A stretch of 64,000 nucleotides of DNA from Leptodontidium sp. MPI-SDFR-AT-0119 (taxonomy: Eukaryota > Ascomycota > Leotiomycetes > Helotiales > Leptodontidiaceae). The notes under the pieces were generated by a model that saw only the letters and a program-made list of their open reading frames with translations, was not told the origin of the DNA and made no database searches. This document shows, piece by piece, positions 24,857 to 37,759 of this stretch. Every line of letters begins with the position of its first letter. The first letter of the stretch is position 1. The translations under genes and the position numbers were made by a program. The stretch covers positions 1,364,001 through 1,428,000 of the forward strand of contig JAHLEZ010000005.1 of assembly GCA_020726505.1 (NCBI GenBank). The letters run 5' to 3'.

Positions 24857-27800
24857 AGGCAGGCCACTCACTCGCTGCACGACTTTTAATCGACATCCGG
24901 GAGGGAAGGAAGGGTAGGATTGCTGGGCGTGTGCCGAGTAATGGGAGATAGATAGGTAAACACTAAAGAGACGGAAGAAGGGCAAAAGTAGGAAGGACTG
25001 ACTGCTCGACAAGTAGGTATGAAGATAGAAATACTACACTCCCTGTCTATTAGTATTGTGATCTTGGACTGGCTATGCTGAAGTTCTATTGAAAAGGCTC
25101 TCTCTGTCTGTCTCTCTGCCAATATAATGATATAAATGCAATCATATCTCCCACTAACTAACTTGCCTATCTGCTCACATCCAGCCGACTACTCGTGATC
25201 CACCAACTATTAGCTACCCTTTCTCAGCACAGCAGAGTACGGAACGGAACAGACACGAACGACAAGGACAAGAGGATCCCGTCCGCCGTGCTTCCCGGCC
25301 CGCCTCAAACCTCTGGACTCCCGAGTCGAGTACTTGTGACAATGGACCAGGTACATGGCTACATATCATACATATACTTTTTACTTTCCCCCGCTCATTT
25401 CATTCTGCATCACAGTAGACTTCAGCAGCACGCTATGTTACATTTATTGGACGACGGGCCAGCAGCGCCCAAGCTCCCTGTGTGCTACCACGATTGCGGA
25501 GAAATCTGGAGTCAAAGGCAGCTGATTTGAACGGAGAGATATCATAACTACTGTAAGGCAAGGCAGGACAAGGAAGGGGAACGTTGTTGGGGCGTGGACG
25601 TGCGTGCAACGCCCAGTGCCACAAGATAAAATGAGAGCCGGCACGAATCATATGCCTCGTTTCTCGAGATAAACTTTGGCTTTGCATCAAGCCGAATCCC
25701 AGATATGGTTCGTATCTCCACAGCATTTGAAGGTCTGCCTCTTTGTCTGTTCTGTCGGCTTACTTCCTCTGCTGCAGCCTGGCATGAAAGCCACTCACTC
25801 ATGGTGGTCGAATGATCCAGCATCATCCATATCAGCCCGCACACACATACATTCATGCAGCGTAAACCTGGTAGGAAGGGTAGTGCAGTGAAGCCTCACT
25901 GATTTTATGGTGATGGCTGATGGTTAAGCGAAGCGAAGCGAGGTCTTGTCTTTTCTTGTCATACTATACATACAGTACTGTTAATTCACCTCCTGATCTC
26001 CTGGTCTCGTTAGCTATTTCTGTTAGGCTGTTTTTATGCACACTTGATATTCGATGAGTAATTCATGATTTTGGTTTGTTTCAATTCCTCTCTTCCTGGT
26101 CCACCAAACTCTCACGGTCATGGATGCTTTGCTCCCTTGGCAGGTGGAGTGGGGTAGGGAGAGATATGCAGGCCAGGACTGGACCGGCCATGCACCCAGT
26201 GCAGTGCAGTACATCAGTGCCATGCCATGCGTCTCTGCCCCACACGTAATGAATGGTCTTCTGCTCTGGTCTGGCCAGCGACGATCACAGCCGGACAGCC
26301 GTAACAAGGAAGGTGTTGGAGGATTGGATGTTTGGAAGAGGAGGGCCAGAGGGAAACAGGGAGGAGGAAAGGAAGACAGGGAGATCGAACAGCGGGACCC
26401 CCCAAATTCTCCGCCGTCTCCTCTCCCGAGTCCCCCTCTCTCTCCAGCCACTTTCGAGGGATCGTGAAACCGACGCCTCAAAGCCTGGGCAGCGGTGGGG
26501 TGGGGGTCCAGTAGGTAAGACACATGCACTATCTGACAATTTCCTGGACTGGACTGAACGGCTTTAGCTATTTTTGTTCAATCCTGGATTCCTCATGTTG
26601 AAATGATTGGGGCTGGTCGTTCGATAGATCCCAAGAACTCGACTTTCCAAATCGTCAACCCTAGAGATCATATCTCGTAAGATCGCTTGAGTGAGGGGCA
26701 AAATTGCGAGCTTTTTAACGAAAAAAAAAAAAATCTCTTCCTGGTCCAAGTCACGGGTGTCGGGGCTACGCTACCTACCTACTTAGCTTTCTTGACTAAC
26801 AGATTCGCACTTTTTAAGTCCGTGGCGGCGAATCCCGAAGCATCGTTACATTGTCCAGATCTTTTGCTGACGCCACAGCTCTACAGCTTCCTAGGCTTGT
26901 TTCTTGGTTGGCGGTTTAGACTGCAACTAGAGTCATAGCTTTCCAGAGCTTCGCGGACACTGACTGACACACGTTTAGCCAAACCAACCAAGACTCCAAG
27001 CGCTCAGGCTCGACGAATTAGTTCCAGCCGCTGATAAGGGGATTTGGATATTTCAGGCTTTTACAGCCGCTATGACTGTATGCGTCTTTTTGTCTTCTAG
27101 CATGGACGCTAATAGCTAGAGGTCTCGTCCAGTGGATTTAGCCACGTCTCGATTTTTTCTTGCAGAACGAGCGAACGTCAAGGCTTCACTTCACAATTGC
27201 AACTCAAAACGTGTTTAGCACCCGTGGAATTTCGAATCAATGACTAGCAAGGAAGAAGCCCTTCACGGCACTCTGCTCCACTCTACTCTACGGAGTAAAT
27301 CAGAGAGATTTTTTGGACTGGACAGTGATTCTGGAGCCCACAAGGTGGGACTTCTAACTAGGTGGAAGTGTCCACTTTAGTCCCGAAAATGGATCGGAAC
27401 ATCTTATGAATTCTAACTTTAGTATATACACGGGGGTTCGGCACGCCCTCAGGGTTGCCTCCTTGATACGACAGGCTTCAATCGTACCTTGTTTTATTTA
27501 CATTATTCTTCGCATCCCGTTTGTAGCACACCTTGTTTTCTTGCCGTTACCTCACCACGTGAAGCCGGAACCATACTTGTTGAAATCGGACCGTGGATTG
27601 GAAGCCAACGATAGTTCGTGGGCTAGGTTACCTTAGTATGGAGCGGCGTGGACTCGTCTTCCTGCTATGACCATCACCAATCCTCGAGGCTGCAGCTCAG
27701 CCTTCACCAAAGCTATCTCAAGCACCAGCGAGTCTTTTGGGGTTGGCATAAACGGTGCTGCATGTAGATTTGGGTTCACAACGGTTTCTTTTGTCCAGCC

Positions 27801-29648
27801 ATTTTCGCTGTTCATGGCTTGACTGGTAGCTTTCCTCCTCCAGGCTGCTGGCGAATCAAGATACCACATGGTGGCACCGATCACGGAAATTGATGCACTT
27901 TTTGGCTCATCTCGACTTCTCCATACAAGTCGCTTCGGAATTGTACGGGGATCACTGTCTTCCAGATCTTCATGTTGGCACTGTTACAAGCATTGGGATC
28001 GAAGCCAGAAACGCACCAATTGGAGCCGTGAAGGTATCAAGATCCTCACTAGAAGGACTCATCCCGCTTCACAAGCCTTGGAATTGATCATAGCCGCCAG
28101 AGACGATTTCGTTATTTTCATGTTTCCTCAAGAGGCTTATCTATAACCTTGAGGCAGATCTGCATCTCTCCCAAAGGATAAGTGAAAGTGGGTACATAAG
28201 TGGATTCGACACAATCTGTATGTCGTACATATCCGCCGACAATGCGGGCTCCAGTTGTTGTTGCCAATGAGCCGTGCCTGCTTTGGATTACTCGAAAGAA
28301 CTCTTCCTCAATGGGAAGGAGACAGACCAATTGCACCATCGAAGAAAAATCTCTTTCCAAACTTCGAAGAAGGGGGAAGGATTCGTGTAGCCAGCCTACT
28401 CCCAAAAACCCGACAGGGAGATTTCATAATGAGCGCCGTGCATATTTAGTTGGTTACTAACGATCCGTGGCACCATGCTTCCAATCCTTAGAGCCCTTGC
28501 GAGATTGATATTGATCCTTTCATGTACAGGTTTCCTATAGACTAACTACCATTCCAAGGCACAAGATACCTTCTCCCGCTTCTCGAAGAACTTTATGTGC
28601 AGTACATCTCACTATCGACAGCGCGGCAGATACCCACGAATTGAATTCACGACTTCCACCGGAGCTTTTCCTTGTCACACATGGCATTTGGTACTTCTCG
28701 ATAAGAGAAGCCCAGGTATTGTAGCGAGCCCGTCAACTTGATAGGTTCTTTACTCACCAGCCACACTTACGTGGCGCGGGAATGGGGATGCGCGATGAGA
28801 AATAATCCTGTTTCTGGAAATGTCCAAGGATGGTGCAGCTTTACTGCATGACAAGAGAGAAAGAACCACAACACAAGCAGCTGGCAGGCAGGCCAATTGG
28901 GATGAGATTGAGGATTTTCAGGCGGGTGAAGCCAGCATGCTTGGCGAGCCATTCAGACAGGCAGGATAGGACTGTTCGCGGCACGCAATCGGTGGAAGGC
29001 AGTGGCTGCGTAGAAAAAGAAACAAAAGTGCAGACAGCCATAACACATAACCGTTATCCTGCAGTATCACCACACTCGCAGACGCCACGAAGCTCAGGTA
29101 ACACGGGAGTGGGATGAAGTTGGGGGTTGGCGAAGCCATACTTCTCACCGACCAACTGATGGCTTCATCTGACGATGACTGAGTCGGTCCCAAGCGGGGG
29201 ACTTCCTACAATACCTATGCTCTCAGCCTGTATCTTAGATAAGGGAGCCAGGATTCACTCACTCAATCCTCTGCTCAGAGAGAAGAGCGGATTGTACCAC
29301 GTTCTTATCGTCGAGTTGCAGCACATCCGGCATCGGTTATTGCTGTTGACGTCTTTGCCGGCAAGGTTTATCAACACCACACCCTCTTCTATCCTCTCTT
29401 CCCTGTGAGCCAGCAGGCCAAGGGAAGAGCAGATTCTCAAGGCAGCGCACTGCACTGGCCAATCCAACACCCAGATGCATCTCTCTTCCGGGCTGGGATT
29501 CGTCCTGTAGGTCCTGTAGGTACTGTACATCGACGGCGGAAAGATATTGACGGGTGCGTGCCGGCAAGTACGTGGAGGGTCGAGACTTTCGCACCACCCT
29601 AGCTCTGAGATTTTCATTAATTCCCCTATTGGGCCATGCCCGACATCG

Positions 29649-29811
29649 ACATGTCGAGTACATACATGTCGAGTACGTATCAAGTACATGTCGATCTGGA
29701 TGCTACATGGCTATCGATATTGCTGTCGCTCCACGTCTCCCCTACATGTCCAACGAGTGTCGTTCCCACTCCGTTGGAAGTACCCAAGTACTTAAGTACC
29801 TTTAAGTACCC
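29649..29811. repeat. Cluster of short palindromic repeats
   Basis: ACATGTCGAGTAC occurs at 29649 and 29664, with a partial third copy at 29684. After a gap, AAGTAC/GTACTT units (with TTAAGTACC twice) lie at 29779-29811. ACATGT and the GTAC cores are palindromic, so the region can fold on itself. Confidence 0.6.
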
Positions 29812-31445
29812 GCACCGTGCACCGGCTGTAACCGGAAGCATATTTCGACTCCACTGCAACTGCACTCACTGCACACACATCCATCCCGTCACTGCACTCC
29901 ACTCCTACTACTACACTACTCCACTCTCTTTTTCTCTTCCTTGCTCCTCCGAGTCCTCTGCTCCTTCTATCCACCGCTATCTATCCACTTCATGTTTCAA
30001 TAATGCTACGGCGGTGCCTGTACCGAGTATGGCCTACCTGTCGGCCAATGCTGACGCCATGCACAATCCAGTGCACAATCATTATCTTTCTATGGTTACT
30101 TCGTATACGGATCATGCCTCTTGACCTCCTCTTTTCTAATACCCCCCCCTCCTCGTCTCCTGTCCGCTGGCAAAATCCGTCTATCTATCTATCCGCTGTC
30201 GAAATTGGACCTCGATCCCTGGAGCGAAGCCGGATCAGCGAGTCCGGCAACCAGGGAGCACACCATGCTCTCACAGCCCCTACCGTGTTATCTTTGCGGC
30301 GAAAATGACAGGTCGAAACGGGCTTATTCTGACAGACAGGGAGGGGGCGGACAACTGTCGGTTATCAGTGATCATCGAATGGAGCGTTCGTAACGACATG
30401 CAGATGGAGGGGTTGTTCGAGGCGGCTTTCCAACCACAGCGAGCCGCTCTGGTTCGACAACACACCTTCTCATAGCCCTGCAGGGCTGCCTATAAGATCA
30501 GCCTTTATCCATGTGGCGCACGTAGAGATGTGCTTTTCGGCTCGATGGCGATTGCCTTCACTCATCATCATCCCGAAACACGAGCCGAGCGGCTCCTCTT
30601 CCTTGCCGTGGCGGCGCAGTCCTGTGCATTATATGCGCGCTTCTCCTTCTGGCGAGTTCTTATATATCGAGAGCATTTGCCATTTGCACATGCTTCTGCT
30701 TATGCTTTCCTTGCCATGGATGGAGGGGTCGTTACTGCACAACATTCTGCTTCGGGTGCAAATCCCTGTTCTAGGACACGAAGACCCACAAATCTCAACC
30801 AGGACAATATTACCACAGTCTTGCAAGACCTGTCAGAATCGACCGAGATCCCTTGGTCCCCTTCCCCTGCCCGAATGTACCAAAGTGCCGTGAGCGGAGG
30901 TCTTGCCATAGCCGGAGCGGCTTTCAATCCGAAACCAATCGCTTAAGCTCTAGGAAAACATGTGAAGATTCCCTTGGGTGTCAGCCAGGGATCGCATAAA
31001 GGGCCGCTGTCCAGTTCCATTTCTGGGAAAGGCGTTGCAATGAGGCTTGCTGCCAAGCTGTTACTGGAATACTATATCCAGCAAACATTCTCCCGTACGG
31101 CTTGGATCTCGTACGAGAAAATTCTCGAGCCACCTGCGAGTTGCTTGTAAATCAGTTCTTCATGCGTACCTAAAAATCGCCTTCTTTGAGGTGGAAATAA
31201 ACTTTTCGGTCTCCGTCCCGTTGTACCGGCTGGATGCTGTTTCTTCAGAGACTAGTTGCTGACTACCGCCTCGATTCGTGATTTCAACCCTTCACAAAAC
31301 CGACACGGTAGCGTAACATCGTCCTCTTCTTGAGAGGTTATCTGGAACGCGGCCAGATCGATTGAGCGAGGACACTACTTAATCTGGACAGCTACTCCAC
31401 CTTCAAACTCAAAACTCGAACGTACTTTTGTTCATTTGCTGCAAA

Positions 31446-31459
31446 GGGGGGGGGGGGGG
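31446..31459. repeat. G14 homopolymer
   Basis: Fourteen consecutive G in a gene-free stretch upstream of the amine oxidase; length may be imprecise because of sequencing. Confidence 0.8.
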
Positions 31460-33059
31460 CGGTGTTCACAGGGACATGCAGAAAGTTTGGACCAGATTCG
31501 TTATCTTCGGAGGCGTCCCCGTATGTTACTCTTACCCAACGCGAGAACCAAACTTCGGAACCGGGCTTTGCCAGATGCAAGTTTATCATAGCACACTATT
31601 ACACAACATCAAGTCATAATCAACAACCATTCAATTCCGACGAGGCGAGGAGACTTGCTTCTGTTCTTCTGCTTCCTCGACTATTCGTTGCGCACTACCT
31701 TTCCAAACCAAGCCGCTCGTGTTCCAATCCAACCCAGCAAAGACTTCTCTCTTGTTGTCTTTCCTTATCATCTGAGTCTCCTTCTTGTAACTGTTGCCCG
31801 TGGATGAGTTTTGATAACTTGAGCAGAAGCGGTTCATCGCCAGAGCTTGTCGGGGTTATGAGCAACTTATAATAATACTCAACGTCACAAAGGGCGATTC
31901 TTCCAATTCTTATAGCTCCAGAAGCACCAGAACTGTCTCGAATTCCCAGAACATAGAATACCTCGGTAGTATCGCGGTAGGGACTTCTCCGGGGTTCTTT
32001 TCTTCGCAGTCAAGTTCGAATGGTGCCTCAAAGAACAGCGAGACGGAAAATTTGTGCTCTATTGCACTGTTTCATAAGTGGCCTCAATGCCTGGTCAGCA
32101 TCTAGAGGGAGCGGCGGCCGCCACTGAGTGATTTAAACATGTGTCTCAGACACAGTTGTTTGTGCGGGGAAGCGTGCCTGTATGCAATACGTTCCTGCAC
32201 GCATGAGCCATTTGACAGACAGATAATTGTTTCTTGTATGCTTTCTTTGATCCTAGTTTGAGCAATATCCTGTTTACTTTATCCCTCAACCAGGCTGCTG
32301 CTGCGAATACTTGGCTCTTCCATACCGTTGTGCACTTCGTTTGACAACCCTTCTGGAGGGATATCTCCTTGCCGATTTTTACACGACTATGATTTCCACG
32401 ACGGGCACCAGAATGAGTCGGCGTGTGGCTACGGTGTAAATCGTCTGGACGATGATTTCGATCCGGTCGAGTTCGCCTACAGCCCCGAGAGTTGATCAAC
32501 TGCCCAGGGCTGCTCCTTCCTTGGGTGGCTCGTGCTGCCTCATGGCTGTCATGCCTCAATCTTGCGTACGACCTCATGTGTGATTGTGCCACAATTCTCT
32601 TTCGAGGAGCCCGAGGTTCAGGTTACCCTCGTGGGTTGTTTGGTGCTGATCGTTGAGCGCAGCTGTCACGTACGGTGTCACATGTACATCGAGCTGTCGA
32701 GCTTTGCCAGTGCCGACACGATCATGTGTCAAGAGGAGGTGCTTATAATCTCATGCGTTTTGAATATGGCAAGACGAAGGAAATTTCAAAATGGAAGTAT
32801 GCAAGTGACATAGTTCTGGTAGTCAAAGATACCACGATAGATCTAAATTAACTTCTTCCTTTTCCCATCGACACAGCTGCGTGCATACCCTGCAAGACGA
32901 TCTCTACCACTTAGAAGTTGTCGCCCTTTGTGATTTCAGGAACTGAGGTGATGCAGATCAGCAGCATCTTGAGTACACGGGCACCTCGATCTTAGAACAC
33001 CGGCTCTTCCAAATGGAGGCGTACTTAATCCACTCAATCCCCAAACCACAACATTCTCC

Positions 33060-35724
33060 ATGCAAGTATCATCGAAGATGGCAAAGTGTCTCCCTATATT
33101 TTTGCTGAGCATTCTTTATCTTTACTCGCTTTCTACTGCCCTTGCACCCCCGGGTGATCTTGTGAACGAGCACTTCTCAAAACAACCTGTGTACCCCGGA
33201 TTGAACCCTCGTTCTCCTGGTAAGTTGTACAGCAATGAAACATGTCCAGCTTCGAAGGATATCCTAGTTCAGGCACCCAAGTCTTCGCCTTTCCTACGAC
33301 TCTCAGACGAGGAGTTAAGTTCGGTTGTAAAGTGGCTCTTTATGCCTGAGCAGAACCTCAACTTGACGCCCGCTTCAAAGGCAAACTTAGCCCAAGTAAG
33401 CATCATTCCATGTTATTTTCCTCGGTACCCAAGAAAACATCACTCATAAATTGAGCAGACAGACAATTATATCTTCGCTATCGAGCACTTGCATCCCAAC
33501 AAGACGGATGTCCTCGCTTACCTGGATGGGAACGCAACGAGCCCAAAGCGATATGCTCGCGTGGTTGTCAACGAGGGTGGGAAACCTATCCCTGACGTTG
33601 TAGAATATTATGTGAGTCTCGTGAGCTGTCCATCGACGTACATAGACTAACACCTTGGGATAGGTCGGGCCTCTTCCAATCGATGCATCTACGACAATAA
33701 GAACGCTGGACTGGTTCTACAACGGATCACCTCACATTCCATTCAATGCTCGCTTCGAGGATGCTCCACGAAGTAAAGCAATCGATTCCATCGTTGCAAG
33801 CACAATGTCGAGCATAGCCGACATCACCCAGGATCTCATGAATATCACTTACTACGGTGCATCAGATGCACGGTCTAATTGCCAGTACTTTATCTCGAAA
33901 CCCTCTTCGGTCAACGGATCAGAAGTGATTGTCTGGCTACCGTGGCGACTTAATGGCATAGCACCCTTTGACCAGATGATGGATTTCTATATCAGCTTTG
34001 ATATCAGCGGGACAGATCAAAGCCTGTATTCTATGCGCATGATCGTGTGTAATCTTGTGGTTTATACTTCCGTCGAGCAGTTCCGCGAGGGCTGGGCGTC
34101 GGGTAAGATTTTGAAGTCTCCTATTACTACTAGTGATGACTCGCATTTACGCGAAGATCGGAAGGGCCCTTTGCGTGAGCTTGAGAGCAGGTTTGCTCCA
34201 ACTAGCCTCGAGCTTGACGGCAAACGGTATAAGGTGGACACTGAAAATCGATATGTCGAGTACCTTGGTTGGACGTTTTACACGCGGTTCACTAGGGACG
34301 TGGGTATTTCGTTCTTTGATATTAGGTTTAAGGGAGAGAGAGTTATATATGAGCTCTCGCTTCAAGGTGAGACACACTGGCACTTCTCTCTTGCAATGTA
34401 TCGGAATTGATTTGGATATCTAGATGCCATTGCCCAATACTCTGGCAACAATCCGTTCCAAGCTGGTACTGCGTACAGTGACCGCTTCTACGGCATTGGC
34501 CAGCTGATGGGGAGGTTAATCCCAGGCTATGACTGTCCATACCACGCAACTTACTGGAACAGCACTGTTAACGGAGCAGAGTCATCTTCCACAAACACGA
34601 ACTCAATCTGCATCTTCGAGAAAGACATCGGCTACCCAATTACTCGACATACTGCTTCTGGCATGTATCAGCAGGCCACAAAAGGCTCCGCTCTTGTTGT
34701 CCGCGTCATTGCTACCGTGGGCAACTACGACTATTTGTGGGATTACGCATTCTACGTTGATGGCTCTATCGGCATAGACGCTCACGCCTCGGGCTATATT
34801 CAGGCAAATTACTACAAGCCAGGGGATGGAGGGCAGTGGGGGCCGAGATTGACAGAGACATTGACTGGGACACTGCACACACATGTCATGAACTTCAAAG
34901 TCGACTTTGACATCATCGACGAGAAAAACACGTTCCTCAAGACAGACCTTATCCTCGAGAATGTGACGCAGCGTAAGCCATCCTTTTGCTACTGTCCGAA
35001 CCACACTAACAATATCCTCACAGCATGGTACCCAGAGCTGGGCACGTTCGAAATGGCTCGTCTCAACTTCACTGAAATCGTCAGTGAAGATGAAGGTCTC
35101 CTTGACGTCCCGGTGAACGGCCAAACCATGTACACCATGACCAATACCGCCCACCCCAACAGATGGGGCAACCCTCGTGGATACCGCATTATCCCCGGCC
35201 TATCTAACGTACACCTCCCTTCCAAACTATCGCCCTTCTTCCACAAATCCGCTTCATACGCCAAGCAATTTATGGCACTAACCCACCAACACGACACAGA
35301 ATCTTCGTCCTCCTCTACCCTCAATCAGAATCTCCCCGGCGCACCTCCAGTCGACTTCAGCAAGTTTTTCAACAGCGAATGCTTATTGCAGGAAGATATC
35401 GTGGCCTGGATCAATCTTGGCATGCACCACTACACGCGAGCGGAAGATCTGCCAAATACGTTGATGAGCGAGGCGCATAGTAGCGTGATGTTCAGTCCGC
35501 ATAACTGGGGTGTTGAGGAGGGGACGAGGGATTTGAGTAATTCTGTTATTTATAACAAAGGTGTGGAGGAGGGAGGCTTGACAAAACCGGAGACGAATGG
35601 AGTCAGGCAACCGACTTGTTTGGGGTTGAGTGCTGAGGATGAGTTGGTGGGTGTTTTTGAGAGTCAGTTGGTTGTCGAGTTAGGGGCTGGTGTGCACCTC
35701 TCAGGAAGAAGGGCCGGTAATTGA
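33060..35724 (+). CDS. Secreted copper amine oxidase (813 aa)
   Basis: Quinoprotein oxidase that turns primary amines into aldehydes plus H2O2 and ammonia, using copper and a topaquinone made from its own Tyr. Five exons: 33060-33395, 33459-33611, 33664-34366, 34424-34972, 35024-35724. The introns are 50-63 bases; the last is in frame. A signal peptide follows the second Met (33078; CLPIFLLSILYLYSLSTALA), so that start is equally likely. The cofactor motif N-Y-D-Y is at residues 498-501, with Tyr499 the predicted topaquinone. Copper ligands are His549 and His551 (GTLHTHVMNF) and His716 in MHHYTRAEDLPNT. GYDCPYHATYW near 432 and ICIFEKDIG near 459 are family blocks. The length fits secreted fungal enzymes. 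The substrate is not readable from sequence. Confidence 0.94.
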
Positions 35725-36031
35725 TTCTGCAATTTGAACTGTTCTGAATTGGAGTAATAGGGTGAGTTTCCCAAATATCAAGTTATCGATGTAAACAAAG
35801 ACCGAAGCGAGCACACTTATCAGCGAGACGGGGAAGCGAGAAAGTTGAGTACTGATGACATGTACACCTTTGAAACACAACCACCTTTGTTCTAAACATC
35901 ACCATAACAGCTGTAAACTACAAATCCTTGGTAGAGGCACTCATCATTGGCAAATCACGGGGTATCGCTTCATTTTGCTATTGTACAGAGAATGTTTTGC
36001 TGTAGTCGTGGCTGAGATCCATGTGCGAAGC
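35725..36031. other. Convergent 3' flank of the amine oxidase and PRP4
   Basis: About 307 bases shared by two converging 3' ends; no gene is seen. Confidence 0.5.
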
Positions 36032-37759
36032 TCATATCCCCTGGCCATCATTCCGCCCCCAGAGCTTAACCGTTCTGTCATAACCGCCACTAACAATCCA
36101 TTTCGCATCCCTCGTAACATCTACGCTGTGCACATTTCCAGTATGACCAGTCAAGCTTTGAACTTGAGACCAATCGTCTGCAGAGAAGATCTTCACGGTT
36201 TTGTCGAATCCACTGGATACAACGAACGTGCCGGATTTTTTGGGCCTTTGAGCTCCTTGTCCGTCAACTTCAGGGATGACACCTCGAGCAGGATCGTCCA
36301 TCCCTTTGTACCATCTCAGATCTGACACCATTCTGTGAGCCCCGATTCCCCCAGAAGGCTGAACTTTTCGCACGTCCCAACACTTGATCCATCCATCCTC
36401 AGAACCAGACAATACTCTGTGACCATCAACACCCCAATCCAATGCGTAAATCGGCTTAATGTGGCCCTCCAGAATCATGACTGTACGTCCTGTCCGTAAA
36501 TCCCAAATCCGACCGGTACTATCGGTTCCAGCACTGGCCAGGAGAGAACCATCAGTGTTGAATGCCAGAGCGAAGACGCCTCGGGAGTGACCTTCTTGGA
36601 GCAGAAGTTCTGTTGTGGTTTCGACGTCCCAGAGTCGCCAGGTTGTGTCTTCGGATGCCGAAGCTAGATATTTTCCTGAAGGGTGGAATTCGACTCGACA
36701 GACGCGCTGGTTATGGCCTTCAAGCGTCGAGATGGGGGTGTCTTGGGTCATAGACCAAAGATGAACCTTGCCCTCAGCACCTCCAGACGCAAGGTTGACA
36801 GAATTCTCCGAAACAGTTGTCCCAGGTAATGTCGCATCCGGAAACCAAGATATTCCACCAATTCGATCGGTGTGCCCTCTTAGTGTGCGTATCTCTTTCA
36901 GGTCTGGAACGCTCAGCAGCTTGATTCCACCTCCCCAATTTCCAGCAGCGATTATCTCCCCGTTTGGCGCAAATCGCGTCATACTAACGGGTCGATCCCC
37001 TGCAGTCTGACTGCCCTGGAGTTCAAATCCTTCCAGCTTTGCTTTGATCTCATTCCTGAACTTGACATGCGTCATCCGTGGGATTGTAGACTCGATTTTC
37101 TGACTAGCTAGCCTGCTCTTCGCCCTTGGTAAGGAGTACCTCGCAATAGTCTTTCTTGCCTCCAGCAGTTCTGGTATTCCCTTGGTATAAAACTCCTCAT
37201 CTGGCGCATCGTCGTCACCTTCCCCGGCGTCGAGCATCCTCGCATCTCCCTCTTCATCCTGGTCCGCGTCCCTAGCCAGGCCAGCAAGAAGTTCTCTCAA
37301 CCGGTCTCTGCGATCTCCAGGGCCCTCCCCAAACTCTGTGACCGGCTCGCCCAACTGCCGCAGACGCTCTCGAACCCTTTTATCATCTGTTGGTACCGCA
37401 ATGGCGGCTGCCTTCTTCCTACGGTCCATCTGCGACTGGAAGGCTGAGGCTCGTTCGGGTGCCAGACCAGGCCCAGCTGAGGGCATATCGTAGTCATTGT
37501 CGAGGGCTGTCGCGCCATAATTAGCCAGGTGTAATGAAGACCGGTGTATAGAATTACTTACGGACATTAGCCAGGTCGATTCCGGTGTCCTGAAAGTTAC
37601 ACCAGATCCATCAGCTGCAAGGTTCCTATGTGCGAACGCGGAGACACCTCTGAGATCATATGAATACCATTGTAGAGCTTGTGGTGAGGACAAGTGGTGG
37701 AGGGGTTGGCTTACCTCAGGCTCTGCCTCCTCCACATATGCCGCCCGTGAAGGATGCAT
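36032..37759 (-). CDS. PRP4: U4/U6 snRNP splicing factor Prp4 (515 aa)
   Basis: WD40 component of the U4/U6 di-snRNP that works with Prp3 in spliceosome assembly. Three exons: 37759-37715, 37589-37562 (28 bases), 37506-36032. Both introns are GT/AG. The spliced N-terminus is MHPSRAAYVEEAEPEDTGID followed by LANVP and LDNDYDMPSA. Residues about 63-98 are the splicing-factor motif of Prp4/Prp18 proteins (VPTDDKRVRERLRQLGEPVT, then EFGEGPGDRRDRLRELL). After an acidic stretch, residues about 195-515 hold seven WD40 repeats ending VSGGYDRTVKLWG, which is typical of the family. An ORF reading through intron 1 would add 42 unrelated residues upstream. Confidence 0.94.
   Translation of the reverse strand: MHPSRAAYVEEAEPEVSQPLHHLSSPQALQWYSYDLRGVSAFAHRNLAADGSGVTFRTPESTWLMSVSNSIHRSSLHLANYGATALDNDYDMPSAGPGLAPERASAFQSQMDRRKKAAAIAVPTDDKRVRERLRQLGEPVTEFGEGPGDRRDRLRELLAGLARDADQDEEGDARMLDAGEGDDDAPDEEFYTKGIPELLEARKTIARYSLPRAKSRLASQKIESTIPRMTHVKFRNEIKAKLEGFELQGSQTAGDRPVSMTRFAPNGEIIAAGNWGGGIKLLSVPDLKEIRTLRGHTDRIGGISWFPDATLPGTTVSENSVNLASGGAEGKVHLWSMTQDTPISTLEGHNQRVCRVEFHPSGKYLASASEDTTWRLWDVETTTELLLQEGHSRGVFALAFNTDGSLLASAGTDSTGRIWDLRTGRTVMILEGHIKPIYALDWGVDGHRVLSGSEDGWIKCWDVRKVQPSGGIGAHRMVSDLRWYKGMDDPARGVIPEVDGQGAQRPKKSGTFVVSSGFDKTVKIFSADDWSQVQSLTGHTGNVHSVDVTRDAKWIVSGGYDRTVKLWGRNDGQGI

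Larger units (their letters stand above)
23908..33059. other. 9.1 kb interval without a supportable gene (REG1 / amine oxidase divergent gap)
   Basis: Both flanking genes point outward, so this holds two promoters. I read both strands and found only short, overlapping ORFs. Examples are a Pro-rich 229-codon run at 24090-24779 minus, a 168-codon run at 26023-26529 minus, 29636-30124 plus, 30530-30946 plus and 32146-32592 minus. None has a motif, conserved block or intron set. The 27.6-28.5 kb stretch has several 60-95 codon ORFs on both strands that could be relics. Simple sequence includes a G11T8 run at 23988, a 12-base triplicate at 24821, an A-run near 26720, a palindromic cluster at 29.6-29.8 kb and a G14 run at 31446. 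Confidence 0.45.

Noticed and set aside
26023..26529. 168-codon minus-strand ORF, overlapped by plus ORFs at 26120-26567
   Set aside because: Open frames on both strands at once reflect base composition; no recognisable domain.
29636..30124. 162-codon plus ORF
   Set aside because: Runs through the palindromic repeat cluster; His/Thr/Ser-rich with no protein-like conservation.
30530..30946. 138-codon plus ORF with a second 126-codon ORF in another frame
   Set aside because: Overlapping frames, no family, no supporting introns.
32146..32592. 148-codon minus ORF
   Set aside because: Arg/His/Ser-rich, unlike neighbouring proteins; no motif.
34603..35154. 183-codon ORF antisense to the amine oxidase
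   Set aside because: Shadow of a well-supported coding exon on the opposite strand.
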